This document shows, one piece after another, positions 35,184 through 44,742 of a DNA stretch of 64,000 nucleotides. This stretch comes from JAPWJZ01 sp038247245. GTDB taxonomy: Bacteria > Pseudomonadota > Alphaproteobacteria > Micavibrionales > UBA2020. How positions within the stretch are numbered: the first letter of the stretch is position 1; each line of letters opens with the position of its first letter. The stretch covers positions 1 to 64,000 of the forward strand of contig JBBRVE010000005.1 in NCBI GenBank assembly GCA_038247245.1, in the 5' to 3' direction. A program made the translations under genes and the position numbers. The notes beneath the pieces were generated by a model that saw only the letters and a program-made list of their open reading frames with translations, was not told where the DNA came from and did not search any database.

Positions 35184-35212
35184 ATTATAACATGATCGTT
35201 AATAAAGGTTAA
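35184..35212 (-). promoter_or_regulatory. ctrA promoter overlapping a CtrA-like site
   Basis: On the minus strand: TTAACC (35207-35212), a 17-bp spacer and TATAAT (35184-35189). The -35 region reads TTAACCTTTATTAAC, i.e. TTAA-N6-TTAAC, one base shorter than the CtrA consensus spacing. Binding there would place CtrA on its own -35. Confidence 0.6.
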
Positions 35213-35328
35213 AAATAGTTCGGGAATTTTAACGATCATGGCGAATTATCGTTTAATATCAAAGAGAAAAACATATTCATTTTTCATTAAAAAATATGAG
35301 ATAATCGTAAAAGAAGCGGGGGTTTCTC

Positions 35329-36711
35329 ATGGTTTCGGACCATCATTTCATCGAAAACTTAGGCGAAAGCATCAACGAACTGGCCGATTACCAGCTGTTT
35401 GGCCGAGTCTCCAAAATTCTCGGCATGCTCGTCGAAGTGGGCGGCGTGGAGCGAGAACTCGCGATTGGCGACCGCTGCAACCTGATGCCACGCGGCGCAG
35501 ACCCGATCCCCTGCGAAGTTGTCGGTTTCCGCGAAGGCCATGCGCTGGTGATGCCGTTCAAGCCGCTTGACCGCGTCGGCCTCGGCTGCCGCGCGGAAGT
35601 CGGTACGGCGCAGCCCGCCGTATTCCCCAGCAACGCATGGCTCGGCCGCGTCATCAACGCGTTTGGCGAACCGATCGACGGCAAGGGCCCGATTTTGGGC
35701 GGCGAAGACCACATGCTGCTGAAAAACAAGCCGCCCGCGGCGCATGACAGAAAACGCCTTGGCGAAAAACTCGACCTCGGCGTACGCGCGATCAACTGTT
35801 TTCTCTCGACCGCGCGCGGACAGCGGATGGGCATTTTCGCGGGCTCCGGCGTTGGTAAATCGGTTTTGATGTCGATGCTGGCGCGTTATACCGAAGCGGA
35901 AGTTTCGGTCATCGGCCTGATCGGCGAACGCGGGCGCGAGGTGCAGGAATTCCTTGAAGATGACCTTGGCGTTGAAGGTTTGAAGAAAAGCGTCGTCATC
36001 GTGTCAACGTCGGATGAATCGCCGCTGATGCGCCGTCAGGCCGCCTATATGACGCTCGCCGTCGCCGAATATTTCCGCGACCAGAACAAACAGGTCCTGT
36101 GCATGATGGACAGCGTGACGCGCTTTGCCATGGCGCAGCGCGAAATCGGCCTGTCCGCCGGTGAACCGCCGACATCGAAGGGTTATCCGCCCACCACCTT
36201 CTCCGAACTCGCCAAACTGCTGGAACGCGCAGGGCCGGGCGTGAAGGGCAAGGGCGATATCACCGCCTTTTTCTCCGTCCTTGTCGAAGGCGACGACCAC
36301 AACGAGCCGATTTCCGATGCCGTGCGCGGGATCATCGACGGTCACGTCGTGCTGGAACGCGCGATTGCCGATCGCGGGCGTTATCCCGCCATCAACGTAT
36401 TACGCTCCATTTCACGCTCCATGCCGCGCTGCCTGACGCCGGAACAGGCGGCATTGGTCGCGCGCGGGCGCGAAATCATGTCGACATATGAAGACATGGC
36501 GGAGCTGATCCGTCTGGGCGCGTATCGCCGTGGCGCGGACCCCAAGGTTGACGAAGCGATTTTGGTTTATCCGAAGATCGAGGCGTTTCTGGCGCAAAAA
36601 CCGCTTGAAAAAACGTCGCTCGCGGACGGATACAAGCAATTGGCGCAAGTGTTGGGGATGGCGCCCGCAGCGCCGCCCGCCAAGCCTGCTGCACCGCCCC
36701 CCAAGAAGTAG
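35329..36711 (+). CDS. fliI: Flagellar export ATPase FliI
   Basis: A 460-residue ATPase of the flagellar type III export gate, F1-beta-like. Walker A GIFAGSGVGKSVL (about 170-182), the export ATPase motif GLIGERGREVQEF, Walker B VLCMMDSVTRF, and the family signature region 'PPTTFSELAKLLERAG'. The C-terminal domain holds 'AYRRGADPKVDEAI'. GGGGG precedes the ATG. It runs divergently from ctrA and 6 bp ahead of fliJ. Confidence 0.94.
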   Translation: MVSDHHFIENLGESINELADYQLFGRVSKILGMLVEVGGVERELAIGDRCNLMPRGADPIPCEVVGFREGHALVMPFKPLDRVGLGCRAEVGTAQPAVFPSNAWLGRVINAFGEPIDGKGPILGGEDHMLLKNKPPAAHDRKRLGEKLDLGVRAINCFLSTARGQRMGIFAGSGVGKSVLMSMLARYTEAEVSVIGLIGERGREVQEFLEDDLGVEGLKKSVVIVSTSDESPLMRRQAAYMTLAVAEYFRDQNKQVLCMMDSVTRFAMAQREIGLSAGEPPTSKGYPPTTFSELAKLLERAGPGVKGKGDITAFFSVLVEGDDHNEPISDAVRGIIDGHVVLERAIADRGRYPAINVLRSISRSMPRCLTPEQAALVARGREIMSTYEDMAELIRLGAYRRGADPKVDEAILVYPKIEAFLAQKPLEKTSLADGYKQLAQVLGMAPAAPPAKPAAPPPKK

Positions 36712-36717
36712 TGACGC

Positions 36718-37143
36718 ATGGCCGACCTTTCCGTCCTGATCCGCCTGCATAAACATGAACTCGATGAAAAACGCCGCGCGCTGGGCGAACTCCACGGCCA
36801 GATGGCCGAAATGGAACGTCGCCGCCGCGAGCTGGAGCGCAGTTTCGAGACGGAAAAGGAATCCATCCGCTTGAATGGCGACGTCCATTTCACCTTCGCC
36901 CAATACGCCGAAACCGTCCGTATGCAGCAGCGCAAGATGATCGAGGATGAACAGCAGCTGGAAAAACATATCGAAAAAGCCAAGGAATCCCTGATGGAAA
37001 CCTTCAGCGAGCTGAAAAAATACGAGATGACGCAGGAAGAACGCGAGCGTCTGGAGGCCGAAGAACAATCCATCAAGGAAAGCCGCGAGATGGACGCCAT
37101 CGGCCTCGAAGGCTTCCGGCGCAAGCAGGACGAACAGAGTTAG
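36718..37143 (+). CDS. fliJ: Flagellar export chaperone FliJ
   Basis: A 141-residue, almost entirely helical, charged protein forming a long coiled coil (about residues 10-125). Length, composition and position directly after fliI fit FliJ, the rod that inserts into the FliI ring and links it to FlhA. It is too divergent for a motif-based call; context carries most of the weight. It ends convergent with the FliK-like gene, nine bases apart. Confidence 0.75.
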   Translation: MADLSVLIRLHKHELDEKRRALGELHGQMAEMERRRRELERSFETEKESIRLNGDVHFTFAQYAETVRMQQRKMIEDEQQLEKHIEKAKESLMETFSELKKYEMTQEERERLEAEEQSIKESREMDAIGLEGFRRKQDEQS

Positions 37144-37152
37144 GCTGCAGAA

Positions 37153-39096
37153 TTAGGCCGTCGTGCCCTGCATCGGCGTATCAATCGTCACCCATTTTTG
37201 CGCGCGGGTCTGGAAGCTGATTCCGCCTTCCATTTCGGCCTGCTTCAACCCCTTAGTAAAGCTCCCCATCAATTCGCGGCGCATGGATTCCGGCAGGGCA
37301 TCGGCGCTGCGCAGGATCAGATCAAATGTTTTCTTGCGCAGCAACCCGTCCAGCTGCATATCGCCCATGCGCGAGAGGTGCAAGTTCAGGATAAAGCGCG
37401 TGGGCGCGGCAGCGCGCGCATCGCCGTCTTTTTCGGGCGTGTCGTCCTGGTTCTGGCGGCGGATATAGAATTGCATCTGGCCGATTTCGCCGTCATGCAT
37501 CATCGGCATCGAAATCGCGCGCCATTCGCCGGATAAAGGTTCTTTCGACTGCGCTGAAATCTTGCCGAAATCGCCGGTCAGGCGGTCGGCGAGCGATGAT
37601 TTGCCCGCCTGCCGCAGCGATTGCAGCGTGCCCTCGCCCAGCCAGCTTTCAACCGCGCCGCTGCGCAGTGCCGCAAGGAAAAACAGCGCGGTCGGCACAA
37701 GGCGGGGCGTGGGCGACGGAATGCTGTCCTTAATCGCCTGCGCATTCGGCATTGCGCCAAGTGCCGCCAAGGCATCCATCGTTTCCTGCAGCGCAGGCCA
37801 AGTGGTGCTCCAGAGCGGCGTGAAACCGGACGGTGCGGCGGTTTGGCGCAACGCATCCATCTGGAAGCTGGTCATGACCTGTTGCGGCGTCATGGGCGTT
37901 GATTCAAACACGACCTGCGTGCCGATGGGCAGCGATGCGGGCATACGCAGCAGGAAACTCTGCCCGCCGGCGCGGATGGACGGTTGGCCGTTGGTCGTGA
38001 CGAATTCAACCTCGCCCAGTATCTGCCCCTGTTGCGGCAGGGGCGGCGCTTCGCCCAGCGGCGTAACACTGACAATGCGCAGCTGGCTCATGCTCGGGAT
38101 CAACCCCTGCAATCCCTGCGGCATATCTGTTTTCTGCCCGCCCGCCATGCGCGGCATGATGCCGCCGGGGCCGGGATTGGCATTTTGAAGGCTTTCAATC
38201 AGCGGCAGCAATCCTTTCAACGCGCCAACGCCGGTCGGCGGCGGCGCATTGCCCGTGCCCTTGCCAGCCGGAACGGGCAGGGGTGGCATGTCGGTTTCGG
38301 CTGCGGGTATACCGGATGGCGCATTTTGTGGCAGCGGTGTTTGCGTTTGTGCCTGCGCAGGTGCCTGTGTTTGCGTTGGCAGGGGTACGGGCGGCAGTTG
38401 TATCATCTGCGAAAGTTTCGCGGCAACCTCCGGCTTCGCCAGGTAATTCAAAATTGCCTGCTGTTGTTCCGGCGGCAGTTTTTGCAAGGCGGCGAGTTTA
38501 TCGGGCGCTGCCGCCAGTTGCAGGATAACCTCGTCCGGCACAGGCAGAGGTTTTGGCAACTGGCGCAGCATATCAGGCGTCAGGCGTTCCAGCACCTGCG
38601 CGGCGCGTTGAAGCGGGATATCGGATTCCTGCGCTGGCTGCGGGTTGACGGCCTCGTCTCTCATGACAAGAGCGGTTACGACATCGCCCGGCTTCAATGG
38701 TGGCGCGGGCGGCAATTTGGGCGCTGGCGGTAATATCTGTTCGGCACTTTCGGCGGCCTTAGCCTTCTCGCGCAGCAGCGTGATCTGCGCCATCAAACCG
38801 ATATTTTTGCCGCGCGTGAGTTCGAGCATCACCGTGGCATCTTTGGGGATCGGCTTGTCGCTGTTAACGACAATCTCGCCGCGTGATGTGGCGATGCGGG
38901 TTTCTCCGGTCTCGCGGTTTTGCGATACCACGCGGCCTTCCAGTTTAAGGGGCGTGCGCTCAGCGGAGATATCGGCGGGGGATTGCCTGACGGGCGCGGC
39001 TTCGTCCAATAAACGCTGCGTACCCTGGGGCTTGGCAGCCGTCGCGGCGGCCAGCACGTTGGAGGGCGGCTTGGGCGGGATGGATGAATCGCTCAT
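37153..39096 (-). CDS. FliK-like flagellar hook-length-control-related protein
   Basis: A 647-residue protein ending the fliF-flhG operon. The N-terminal 130 residues contain a beta-rich part ('GRVVSQNRETGETRIATSRGEI'). Residues about 130-330 are Pro/Gln/Ala-rich and probably disordered ('PTQTQAPAQAQTQTPLPQ'). The C-terminal 150 residues ('FILNLHLSRMGDMQLDGLLRKK', 'ESMRRELMGSFTKGLKQAEM') resemble in layout the substrate-switch domain of FliK. A clear FliK is encoded at 56.6 kb, so this is either a second ruler-like protein or a motility protein of similar design. No signal peptide. Confidence 0.5.
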   Translation of the reverse strand: MSDSSIPPKPPSNVLAAATAAKPQGTQRLLDEAAPVRQSPADISAERTPLKLEGRVVSQNRETGETRIATSRGEIVVNSDKPIPKDATVMLELTRGKNIGLMAQITLLREKAKAAESAEQILPPAPKLPPAPPLKPGDVVTALVMRDEAVNPQPAQESDIPLQRAAQVLERLTPDMLRQLPKPLPVPDEVILQLAAAPDKLAALQKLPPEQQQAILNYLAKPEVAAKLSQMIQLPPVPLPTQTQAPAQAQTQTPLPQNAPSGIPAAETDMPPLPVPAGKGTGNAPPPTGVGALKGLLPLIESLQNANPGPGGIMPRMAGGQKTDMPQGLQGLIPSMSQLRIVSVTPLGEAPPLPQQGQILGEVEFVTTNGQPSIRAGGQSFLLRMPASLPIGTQVVFESTPMTPQQVMTSFQMDALRQTAAPSGFTPLWSTTWPALQETMDALAALGAMPNAQAIKDSIPSPTPRLVPTALFFLAALRSGAVESWLGEGTLQSLRQAGKSSLADRLTGDFGKISAQSKEPLSGEWRAISMPMMHDGEIGQMQFYIRRQNQDDTPEKDGDARAAAPTRFILNLHLSRMGDMQLDGLLRKKTFDLILRSADALPESMRRELMGSFTKGLKQAEMEGGISFQTRAQKWVTIDTPMQGTTA

Positions 39097-39113
39097 GTCC
39101 CCGCGCTCCGATG

Positions 39114-39914
39114 CTAGACGAGGATTTCGGCGACCACGCGGTCGGCGATTTTTTCAAGGTCCTGTGCGGTCTCGGTATTGGGCGACCGGATAAGGAACGG
39201 TGTTTGCGCGCGGATGGCATCGCGCACACGTTTATCCTGCCGGATAATGCCCATCAGCGGCGGCGAGAGTTTCAGGAAGTTCTTGGCGGCCTTCAGGATC
39301 GTGCCGTAAGTGCCTTCGCCTTCTTTTTCGCTGCCCGTCTGGTTGACGATAATTTTCAGGTTATCGCCATGCCCTGCGGCATGGCTGAGTTTAATAAACG
39401 CATAGGCATCAGTCAGCGCGGTCGGTTCATCCGTTGTGATGACAAAGGTCACATCGGCGGCAGCCGCCATGAAACGCACGGTGCGGTCGATGCCCGCGCC
39501 AAGGTCGATGATGATGGCATCGTATTTCGGCAGCAGTCCGCGGATCTGTTCCATCAATTCCTGCAAACGCGGCAATGCCATGGCGGAAAGCGAGCCGTGG
39601 CCGGAACGTCCCGCAATCACGTCAAATCCGCCTTCTTCATACGGCGTGATGACTTGCGCAAGGGTCAGGTTGCCCTCGATCACGTCATTCAGGTCGCGTT
39701 TTGCCATCAATCCCAACTGGACGTCGATATTGGCGAGGCCCAGATCGCCGTCGAACAGCAAAACCTTTTTCCCGCGCTGTGTCAGGGCGTGGCAGAGCGT
39801 GATGGAAAACCATGTCTTGCCGACGCCGCCCTTGCCGGATGCAACAGCAAAAAGTTTTTGCGCGGGCGCCTCGCCAGTGGTGTTCGTTGGCGGCTGTTTT
39901 GTTTTTGTGGTCAT
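39114..39914 (-). CDS. flhG: Flagellar number regulator FlhG (MinD/ParA-like ATPase)
   Basis: A 266-residue deviant-Walker ATPase: ASGKGGVGKTWFSI, LLFDGDLGLANIDVQLGL and 'DAIIIDLGAGIDRTVRFM'. The pairing with flhF identifies it as FlhG/FleN/YlxH rather than a chromosome-partition ParA. It controls FlhF and thus flagellar number and placement. Its start overlaps the flhF stop by 4 bases. Confidence 0.88.
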   Translation of the reverse strand: MTTKTKQPPTNTTGEAPAQKLFAVASGKGGVGKTWFSITLCHALTQRGKKVLLFDGDLGLANIDVQLGLMAKRDLNDVIEGNLTLAQVITPYEEGGFDVIAGRSGHGSLSAMALPRLQELMEQIRGLLPKYDAIIIDLGAGIDRTVRFMAAAADVTFVITTDEPTALTDAYAFIKLSHAAGHGDNLKIIVNQTGSEKEGEGTYGTILKAAKNFLKLSPPLMGIIRQDKRVRDAIRAQTPFLIRSPNTETAQDLEKIADRVVAEILV

Positions 39915-40897
39915 GACTTGCCTTTCTTCGCCTTGCCCGATGCGGGAACATGCGGCATCAGGAAATCCGCGAGTGTGTCGGGGGTCAGCGTGATAATGCC
40001 ATTGGCAACCTGTGGCGTATGGCTGGCCGCGCCGAAAACGAGGCCGCCCTTGTCCGCCGCGCTTAAAATGCCGCCGATACGACGCGCGAAATCAAGGCGC
40101 GTGGGGATCAGGCGGCGCACCCCGATAATGTCGAACGTCATCGCCATTTCGGCGCTTTCCTCCGCATCGAACCCTGCGGGCAGCACCAGTGCGGCGTCCA
40201 TATCGGCAACGCCCATCAGTTTCAGCAGCGTTTTCATTTCGGCGGGGTCGAACGGGTTCAGCCCGCCGGTATCGATGATGATCGGCGATGCGTTCTTGAT
40301 CTTCGCGAGTGCGGCGGCCAGCGTTTTCGCATCTTCCGCCTGATACAGCGGCAGTTTCATGATATCGAGGAAGGCGGACAGCTGCTCGATGCCGCCCGCG
40401 CGCGCGATATCGGTCGTGATAATGGCGGGTTTCTGGCCGCTCATGACGGCGGCGGCCGCCATCTTGGCCGTCATCAGCGTCTTGCCCGCACCCGGCGGGC
40501 CGACGAGGATCAGCGGCTTGGGCGTTTTTTTGGCGGGCGTATCGAATTTGAAAATCTTGCCCAGCGCACCCGCCAGCATCTTCTTCGGCTCACGCGCTGG
40601 CAGCACCATGGCGGCGGCGACGATTTTTTCGCTGACATTGCCCGGCACGCGGTGCTTCAGCAGCGCATCGGTGATCATCTCGATCATTTCTTCTTCGTCA
40701 TAGGGCTGCGGGTCGCGCAGCGTGCCGGCTTTCGGTTTTTGCGCGACCGGCAATTCATCCTGTTCGACCGCCGCGGTCACGCGGATCCAGCCGCCGGCTT
40801 CCTTGGTGCTCACGATGATGGCGTCGTCGCCCAATGCTTCCTTGATCTGGCGCATGGCGTCGGTCATCGTTTTTGCTTCGAATGATTTAAGGCGCAT
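39911..40897 (-). CDS. flhF: Flagellar placement GTPase FlhF
   Basis: A 328-residue SRP-type GTPase. It opens MRLKSFEAKTMTDAMRQIKEALGDDAIIVST, typical of FlhF. The NG domain carries GPPGAGKTLMTAKMA (about 133-147), 'TTDIARAGGIEQL' and 'IIIDTGGLNPFD'. The usual TKxD guanine motif is not obvious ('IPTRLDFARR' is at the right place), a common degeneration in FlhF. It recruits early flagellar parts to the pole together with FlhG. Confidence 0.88.
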   Translation of the reverse strand: MRLKSFEAKTMTDAMRQIKEALGDDAIIVSTKEAGGWIRVTAAVEQDELPVAQKPKAGTLRDPQPYDEEEMIEMITDALLKHRVPGNVSEKIVAAAMVLPAREPKKMLAGALGKIFKFDTPAKKTPKPLILVGPPGAGKTLMTAKMAAAAVMSGQKPAIITTDIARAGGIEQLSAFLDIMKLPLYQAEDAKTLAAALAKIKNASPIIIDTGGLNPFDPAEMKTLLKLMGVADMDAALVLPAGFDAEESAEMAMTFDIIGVRRLIPTRLDFARRIGGILSAADKGGLVFGAASHTPQVANGIITLTPDTLADFLMPHVPASGKAKKGKS

Positions 40898-40906
40898 GTG
40901 CTGCTA

Positions 40907-42991
40907 TCACGTTATTTGTGCGAAAGTGCGGATTTTCGCACGCGGGTGGATTTCGTTTTGCGACATCACGATCGTCTGCGGGCGGAACCGTTCGATGATC
41001 GAGCGCACATAGGGGCGGATGCCGGGGCTGGTCAGCAGGACGGGGCTTTCACCCTTCATCGCCATGTCTTCATATACCGTGCGCACGGACTGGATGAATT
41101 GCTGCAGGCGCGACGGCGCCATGGCGAGCTGTTTTTCCTCGCCCTGGCCGACTAGCGCCTCGGCAAAGGCCTGTTCCCATTCGCCGGAGAGCGTGACGAG
41201 CGGCAGGATGCCCGCATTGTTGCTGTTCTGGTCGCAGATCTGGCGGGCAAGGCGCGCGCGCACATGTTCGGTGATCATGGTGACGTTGCTGGTAAATCCC
41301 GTCGCCTCCGCCACGCCTTCCAGAATGGTGGGCAGGTCGCGGATAGAGATGCGCTCGGAGACGAGGTTCTGCAGCACGCGCTGCAGTCCGGTCACGGTAA
41401 TCTTGGTCGGCAGGACGTCGGCCACCAGCTTCTGGTGCGCCTTGGGCAGTTCATCCAGCAGCTTTTGCGTTTCGGCATAGGACAGCAGGTCGGGCATGTT
41501 GTCCTTGATGACTTCGGTGATATGCGTCGTGACGACCGTTGCTGGATCGACCACGGTATAGCCGCGGAAATGCGCTTCTTCGCGGTAATCGGGGCTGATC
41601 CACATGGCGGGCAGGCCAAAGGTCGGTTCGCGCGTGACTTCGCCCGGCAATTCGATTTTATCGCCCGTCGGGTTCATGCACAGCAGCATGTCGGGGCGGA
41701 TATCGCCCTTGCCGGCCTCGATTTCCTTGATGCGCACGACATAGGAATTGGCGGCCAGTTGCAGGTTATCCTGAATGCGGACGGAGGGCAGGATAAAGCC
41801 CATGTCTTCCGCCAGCTGGCGGCGCAGGCCCTTGATCTGGTCGGTCAGGCGGCCCTTTTCGGGGTTATTGACGAGTGGCAGCAGGCCATAGCCCAGTTCC
41901 ACGCGGATGTTATCAATCGCCAATGCCTTGGAAATCGGTTCTTCCGCCACCGGCACTTTGGCAATCGCGGCCTGTTCTTCGGTCGCCTTGGTCGATGCGG
42001 TTTTTTTGCGGGTTTCGATGGTGTTATACGCGAAGATGCCCGCCGTTCCCGCCATGATAAGGAAGGGGAGCGCGGGAATGCCGGGTATGACGGCCAGCAC
42101 GGCCATCAGCACGGCGCTCATGATCAACGCCTGCGGGTAATTGCTCAGCTGCGCAAAGACGGCTTTTTCGGCCGAGCCGGAAACGCCCGCTTTTGATACC
42201 AGCATACCCGATGCGATGGAAACGATCAGCGCGGGGATCTGGGTGACAAGGCCGTCACCGATGGTCAGGTGGGTGTAGAAATGCGACGCGTCGTCAAAGC
42301 TCAGGTCTTTTTGCACCATGCCGATGACGATGCCGGCGACCACGTTGATGAACACGATCAGGATGCCGGCGATGGCGTCGCCGCGCACGAATTTCGCCGC
42401 ACCGTCCATGGCGCCGAAGAAGGTGCTTTCCTGCTCCAGCTGCGATCTGCGGAAACGGGCTTCTTTTTCGTCGATCATGCCGGCGGAAAGGTCGGCGTCG
42501 ATCGCCATTTGCTTGCCGGGCATGGCGTCCAGACTGAAACGCGCCGCGACTTCGGCGATGCGGCCCGCGCCCTTGGTGATGACGACGAAGTTGACGATGG
42601 TCAAAATCGCGAAAACGATGATACCGATGACGAAGTTATCGCCCATGACGAAACTGCCGAAGGCCTCGATCACATGTCCGGCGGCGGAATTACCCTCGTG
42701 CCCATGCGCCAGAATGAGCCGCGTCGAGGCAAGGTTCAGCGCAAGCCGTATCATGGTCGCGACCAAAAGGATGGTCGGGAATGACGACAATTCCAGCGGT
42801 TTTTCGATAAACAGCACCGTCATCAGGATCAGGACGGAGAAGGTGAGCGACAGCGCGAGCGCGGCATCAAGCAGCCAGGGCGGCATCGGCAGGATCAGCA
42901 CGACCAGGATCGCGATAATGCCAAAGGCGAAAATCACATCGCTGCGGATGCGGAAATTAGAGCCGAAACTGGATGCGCCTGCTTCAGCCAT
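40907..42991 (-). CDS. flhA: Flagellar export gate protein FlhA
   Basis: A 694-residue inner-membrane export component. About eight membrane segments lie in the first 330 residues, including the conserved FHIPEP-region equivalents ('GFITVAR..'-type loop here 'ARFSLDAMPGKQMAIDADLSAGMID'). The large cytoplasmic domain binds chaperone-substrate complexes and FliJ ('PDMLLCMNPTG', 'EEAHFRGYTVVDPATVVTTHITEVI'). Part of the fliF operon, 3 bp after flbD. Confidence 0.95.
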   Translation of the reverse strand: MAEAGASSFGSNFRIRSDVIFAFGIIAILVVLILPMPPWLLDAALALSLTFSVLILMTVLFIEKPLELSSFPTILLVATMIRLALNLASTRLILAHGHEGNSAAGHVIEAFGSFVMGDNFVIGIIVFAILTIVNFVVITKGAGRIAEVAARFSLDAMPGKQMAIDADLSAGMIDEKEARFRRSQLEQESTFFGAMDGAAKFVRGDAIAGILIVFINVVAGIVIGMVQKDLSFDDASHFYTHLTIGDGLVTQIPALIVSIASGMLVSKAGVSGSAEKAVFAQLSNYPQALIMSAVLMAVLAVIPGIPALPFLIMAGTAGIFAYNTIETRKKTASTKATEEQAAIAKVPVAEEPISKALAIDNIRVELGYGLLPLVNNPEKGRLTDQIKGLRRQLAEDMGFILPSVRIQDNLQLAANSYVVRIKEIEAGKGDIRPDMLLCMNPTGDKIELPGEVTREPTFGLPAMWISPDYREEAHFRGYTVVDPATVVTTHITEVIKDNMPDLLSYAETQKLLDELPKAHQKLVADVLPTKITVTGLQRVLQNLVSERISIRDLPTILEGVAEATGFTSNVTMITEHVRARLARQICDQNSNNAGILPLVTLSGEWEQAFAEALVGQGEEKQLAMAPSRLQQFIQSVRTVYEDMAMKGESPVLLTSPGIRPYVRSIIERFRPQTIVMSQNEIHPRAKIRTFAQIT

Positions 42992-42994
42992 CTA

Positions 42995-44359
42995 TTATTT
43001 CCCGCCTTCCGCGACCGACAGGCCGGGATCGCCGTATTCCTTCAGCTTGTTCCGCAGCGTGCGGATGGAAATGCCGAGGATATTGGCGGCATGTGTGCGG
43101 TTGCCCAAGCAATGGTCGAGCGTGTTCAGGATAAGCTCGCGTTCCACATCGGCGACGGTGCGGCCGACAAGCGCGGGCTGGTCGCTGCCTGCGGCGGGTG
43201 CGGCGGCTTTTTCGACGGCCTTGGCGGCGGCAGCGGCGGCTTGCGCGACGCTGGCGGCTTTTTGCCCGGCCAGCATGATGGAGGTCGGTTCAATCTCCGC
43301 CTCCTGCGACACAAGGATGGCGCGGTGCATGGTGTTTTCAAGTTCGCGCACGTTGCCCTGCCAGTGGTGCGCGCGCAGTTTTTCGGTGGCGGCGGGCGAC
43401 AGGCGCTTGTTCGGGATGCCGTTCTGCTCGCTGTATTTCGCGGCGAACATGGCAGCCAGCGGCACGATATCGGCCGGACGTTCGCGCAGGGCGGGCAGTT
43501 GCAGGTTGATGACGTTGAGGCGGAAATAAAGGTCTTCGCGGAATTTGCCTTCGCTGACGGCCTGTTCCATGTCGCGGTTGGATGTGGCGATCAGGCGGAT
43601 GTCGATTTTCACGGGCGCGTTGCCGCCCACGCGGTCGATCACGCGCTCCTGAATGGCGCGCAACAGTTTTGCCTGCAGCGACGGGTGCATCTCGCTCACT
43701 TCGTCGAGCAGCAGCGTGCCGCCGTTCGCTTCCTCGAATTTCCCCGTGCGGCGGGCGACTGCGCCGGTGAAGGAGCCTTTTTCATGCCCGAACAGTTCGG
43801 ATTCCAGCAGGCTTTCGGGAATGGCGGCGCAGTTGATGGAGATGAACGGGCCGTTATGGCGCTTGCTCTTCTGGTGGATGTAGCGCGACATCACCTCTTT
43901 GCCCGTGCCGGATTCGCCGGTGATGAGGATCGTGGCATCCGACGGCGCGACGCGGTCGGCGACCTGCAAAATCGCCTTCATACTGGCATCGCCCGCAATC
44001 ATGGCGTTGCTTTCTTCCGTCACGGCCTGCAGCACGGCGGCGATCAGCTCGGCATTCGGGGGCAGGGGAATGTATTCCTTGGCTCCCGCCTTGATCGCGC
44101 GCACGGCGGTTGCGGCGTCGGTGTTGATGCCGCAGGCGACGACGGGCACGACGAAGCGTTCTTCCTTCAGCTGCACGATGAAGCCCGCGATATCCTGCTT
44201 CACATCGATCATGATGAGGTCCGCGCCGCGGCCGGAACGTAAGGCACCGAGCGCCTGTTCGGCGTCTTCGGTATGCGTAACCTTGGCCCCGCGGCTGATG
44301 GCGATTTTGCCAGCCGTGCTGATTTGGCCGTTGAGGCTGCCGACGATCATCAGGCGCAT
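42995..44359 (-). CDS. flbD: Sigma54-dependent flagellar regulator FlbD
   Basis: A 454-residue transcription activator. The N-terminal receiver is degenerate: the acidic pair is missing (MRLMIVGSLNGQ) and the usual KP is PLP, though an Asp remains in IMIDVKQD. The AAA+ domain (about 140-365) has Walker A GESGTGKE, the sigma54-contact loop GSFTGA and Walker B GGTLLLDEVSEM. A C-terminal Fis-type helix-turn-helix ('THAANILGISIRTLRNKLKEYG') binds enhancers. The degenerate receiver and the presence of fliX at 60.4 kb match FlbD of Caulobacter. Three sigma54 promoters occur downstream (flgE, fliK, flgI). Confidence 0.9.
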   Translation of the reverse strand: MRLMIVGSLNGQISTAGKIAISRGAKVTHTEDAEQALGALRSGRGADLIMIDVKQDIAGFIVQLKEERFVVPVVACGINTDAATAVRAIKAGAKEYIPLPPNAELIAAVLQAVTEESNAMIAGDASMKAILQVADRVAPSDATILITGESGTGKEVMSRYIHQKSKRHNGPFISINCAAIPESLLESELFGHEKGSFTGAVARRTGKFEEANGGTLLLDEVSEMHPSLQAKLLRAIQERVIDRVGGNAPVKIDIRLIATSNRDMEQAVSEGKFREDLYFRLNVINLQLPALRERPADIVPLAAMFAAKYSEQNGIPNKRLSPAATEKLRAHHWQGNVRELENTMHRAILVSQEAEIEPTSIMLAGQKAASVAQAAAAAAKAVEKAAAPAAGSDQPALVGRTVADVERELILNTLDHCLGNRTHAANILGISIRTLRNKLKEYGDPGLSVAEGGK

Positions 44360-44393
44360 CTAAGGATTATCCCGTCTATCGATAAAGGTAGTG

Positions 44394-44717
44394 TTACTGG
44401 GATGAGCGGTCGGATTTGACGATCTCGGTCATCGTGACGCCAAGACGGTCTTCGACCACGATCACTTCGCCGCGGGCGACCAGGCGGTTGTTGACGTAGA
44501 TGTCAATCGCCTCGCCGACCTTGCGGTCCAGTTCCACGACCGCGCCGCGGCCGAGTTTCAGCAGCTGGCTGACCTGCATGGTCGATTTGCCAAGGACTGC
44601 GGAAATCTGGACGGGAATGTCGTAGATGGCGTCGATGTCTTTTTTGCGGACTTCGGTCGTCACATGCTCTTCCAGGTCTTCGAATTCAACCTGCGGCTTG
44701 TTCGGTTCGTTGGCCAT
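44394..44717 (-). CDS. fliN: Flagellar switch protein FliN
   Basis: A 107-residue C-ring protein with the SpoA fold: 'IDAIYDIPVQISAVLGKSTMQVSQLLKLGRGAVVELDR', then 'VNNRLVARGEVIVVEDRLGVTMTEIV'. It binds phospho-CheY and export proteins. No fliM is visible in the window. Confidence 0.92.
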   Translation of the reverse strand: MANEPNKPQVEFEDLEEHVTTEVRKKDIDAIYDIPVQISAVLGKSTMQVSQLLKLGRGAVVELDRKVGEAIDIYVNNRLVARGEVIVVEDRLGVTMTEIVKSDRSSQ

Positions 44718-44742
44718 TTTTCTCTCCAGTTGTTAAATCTGT

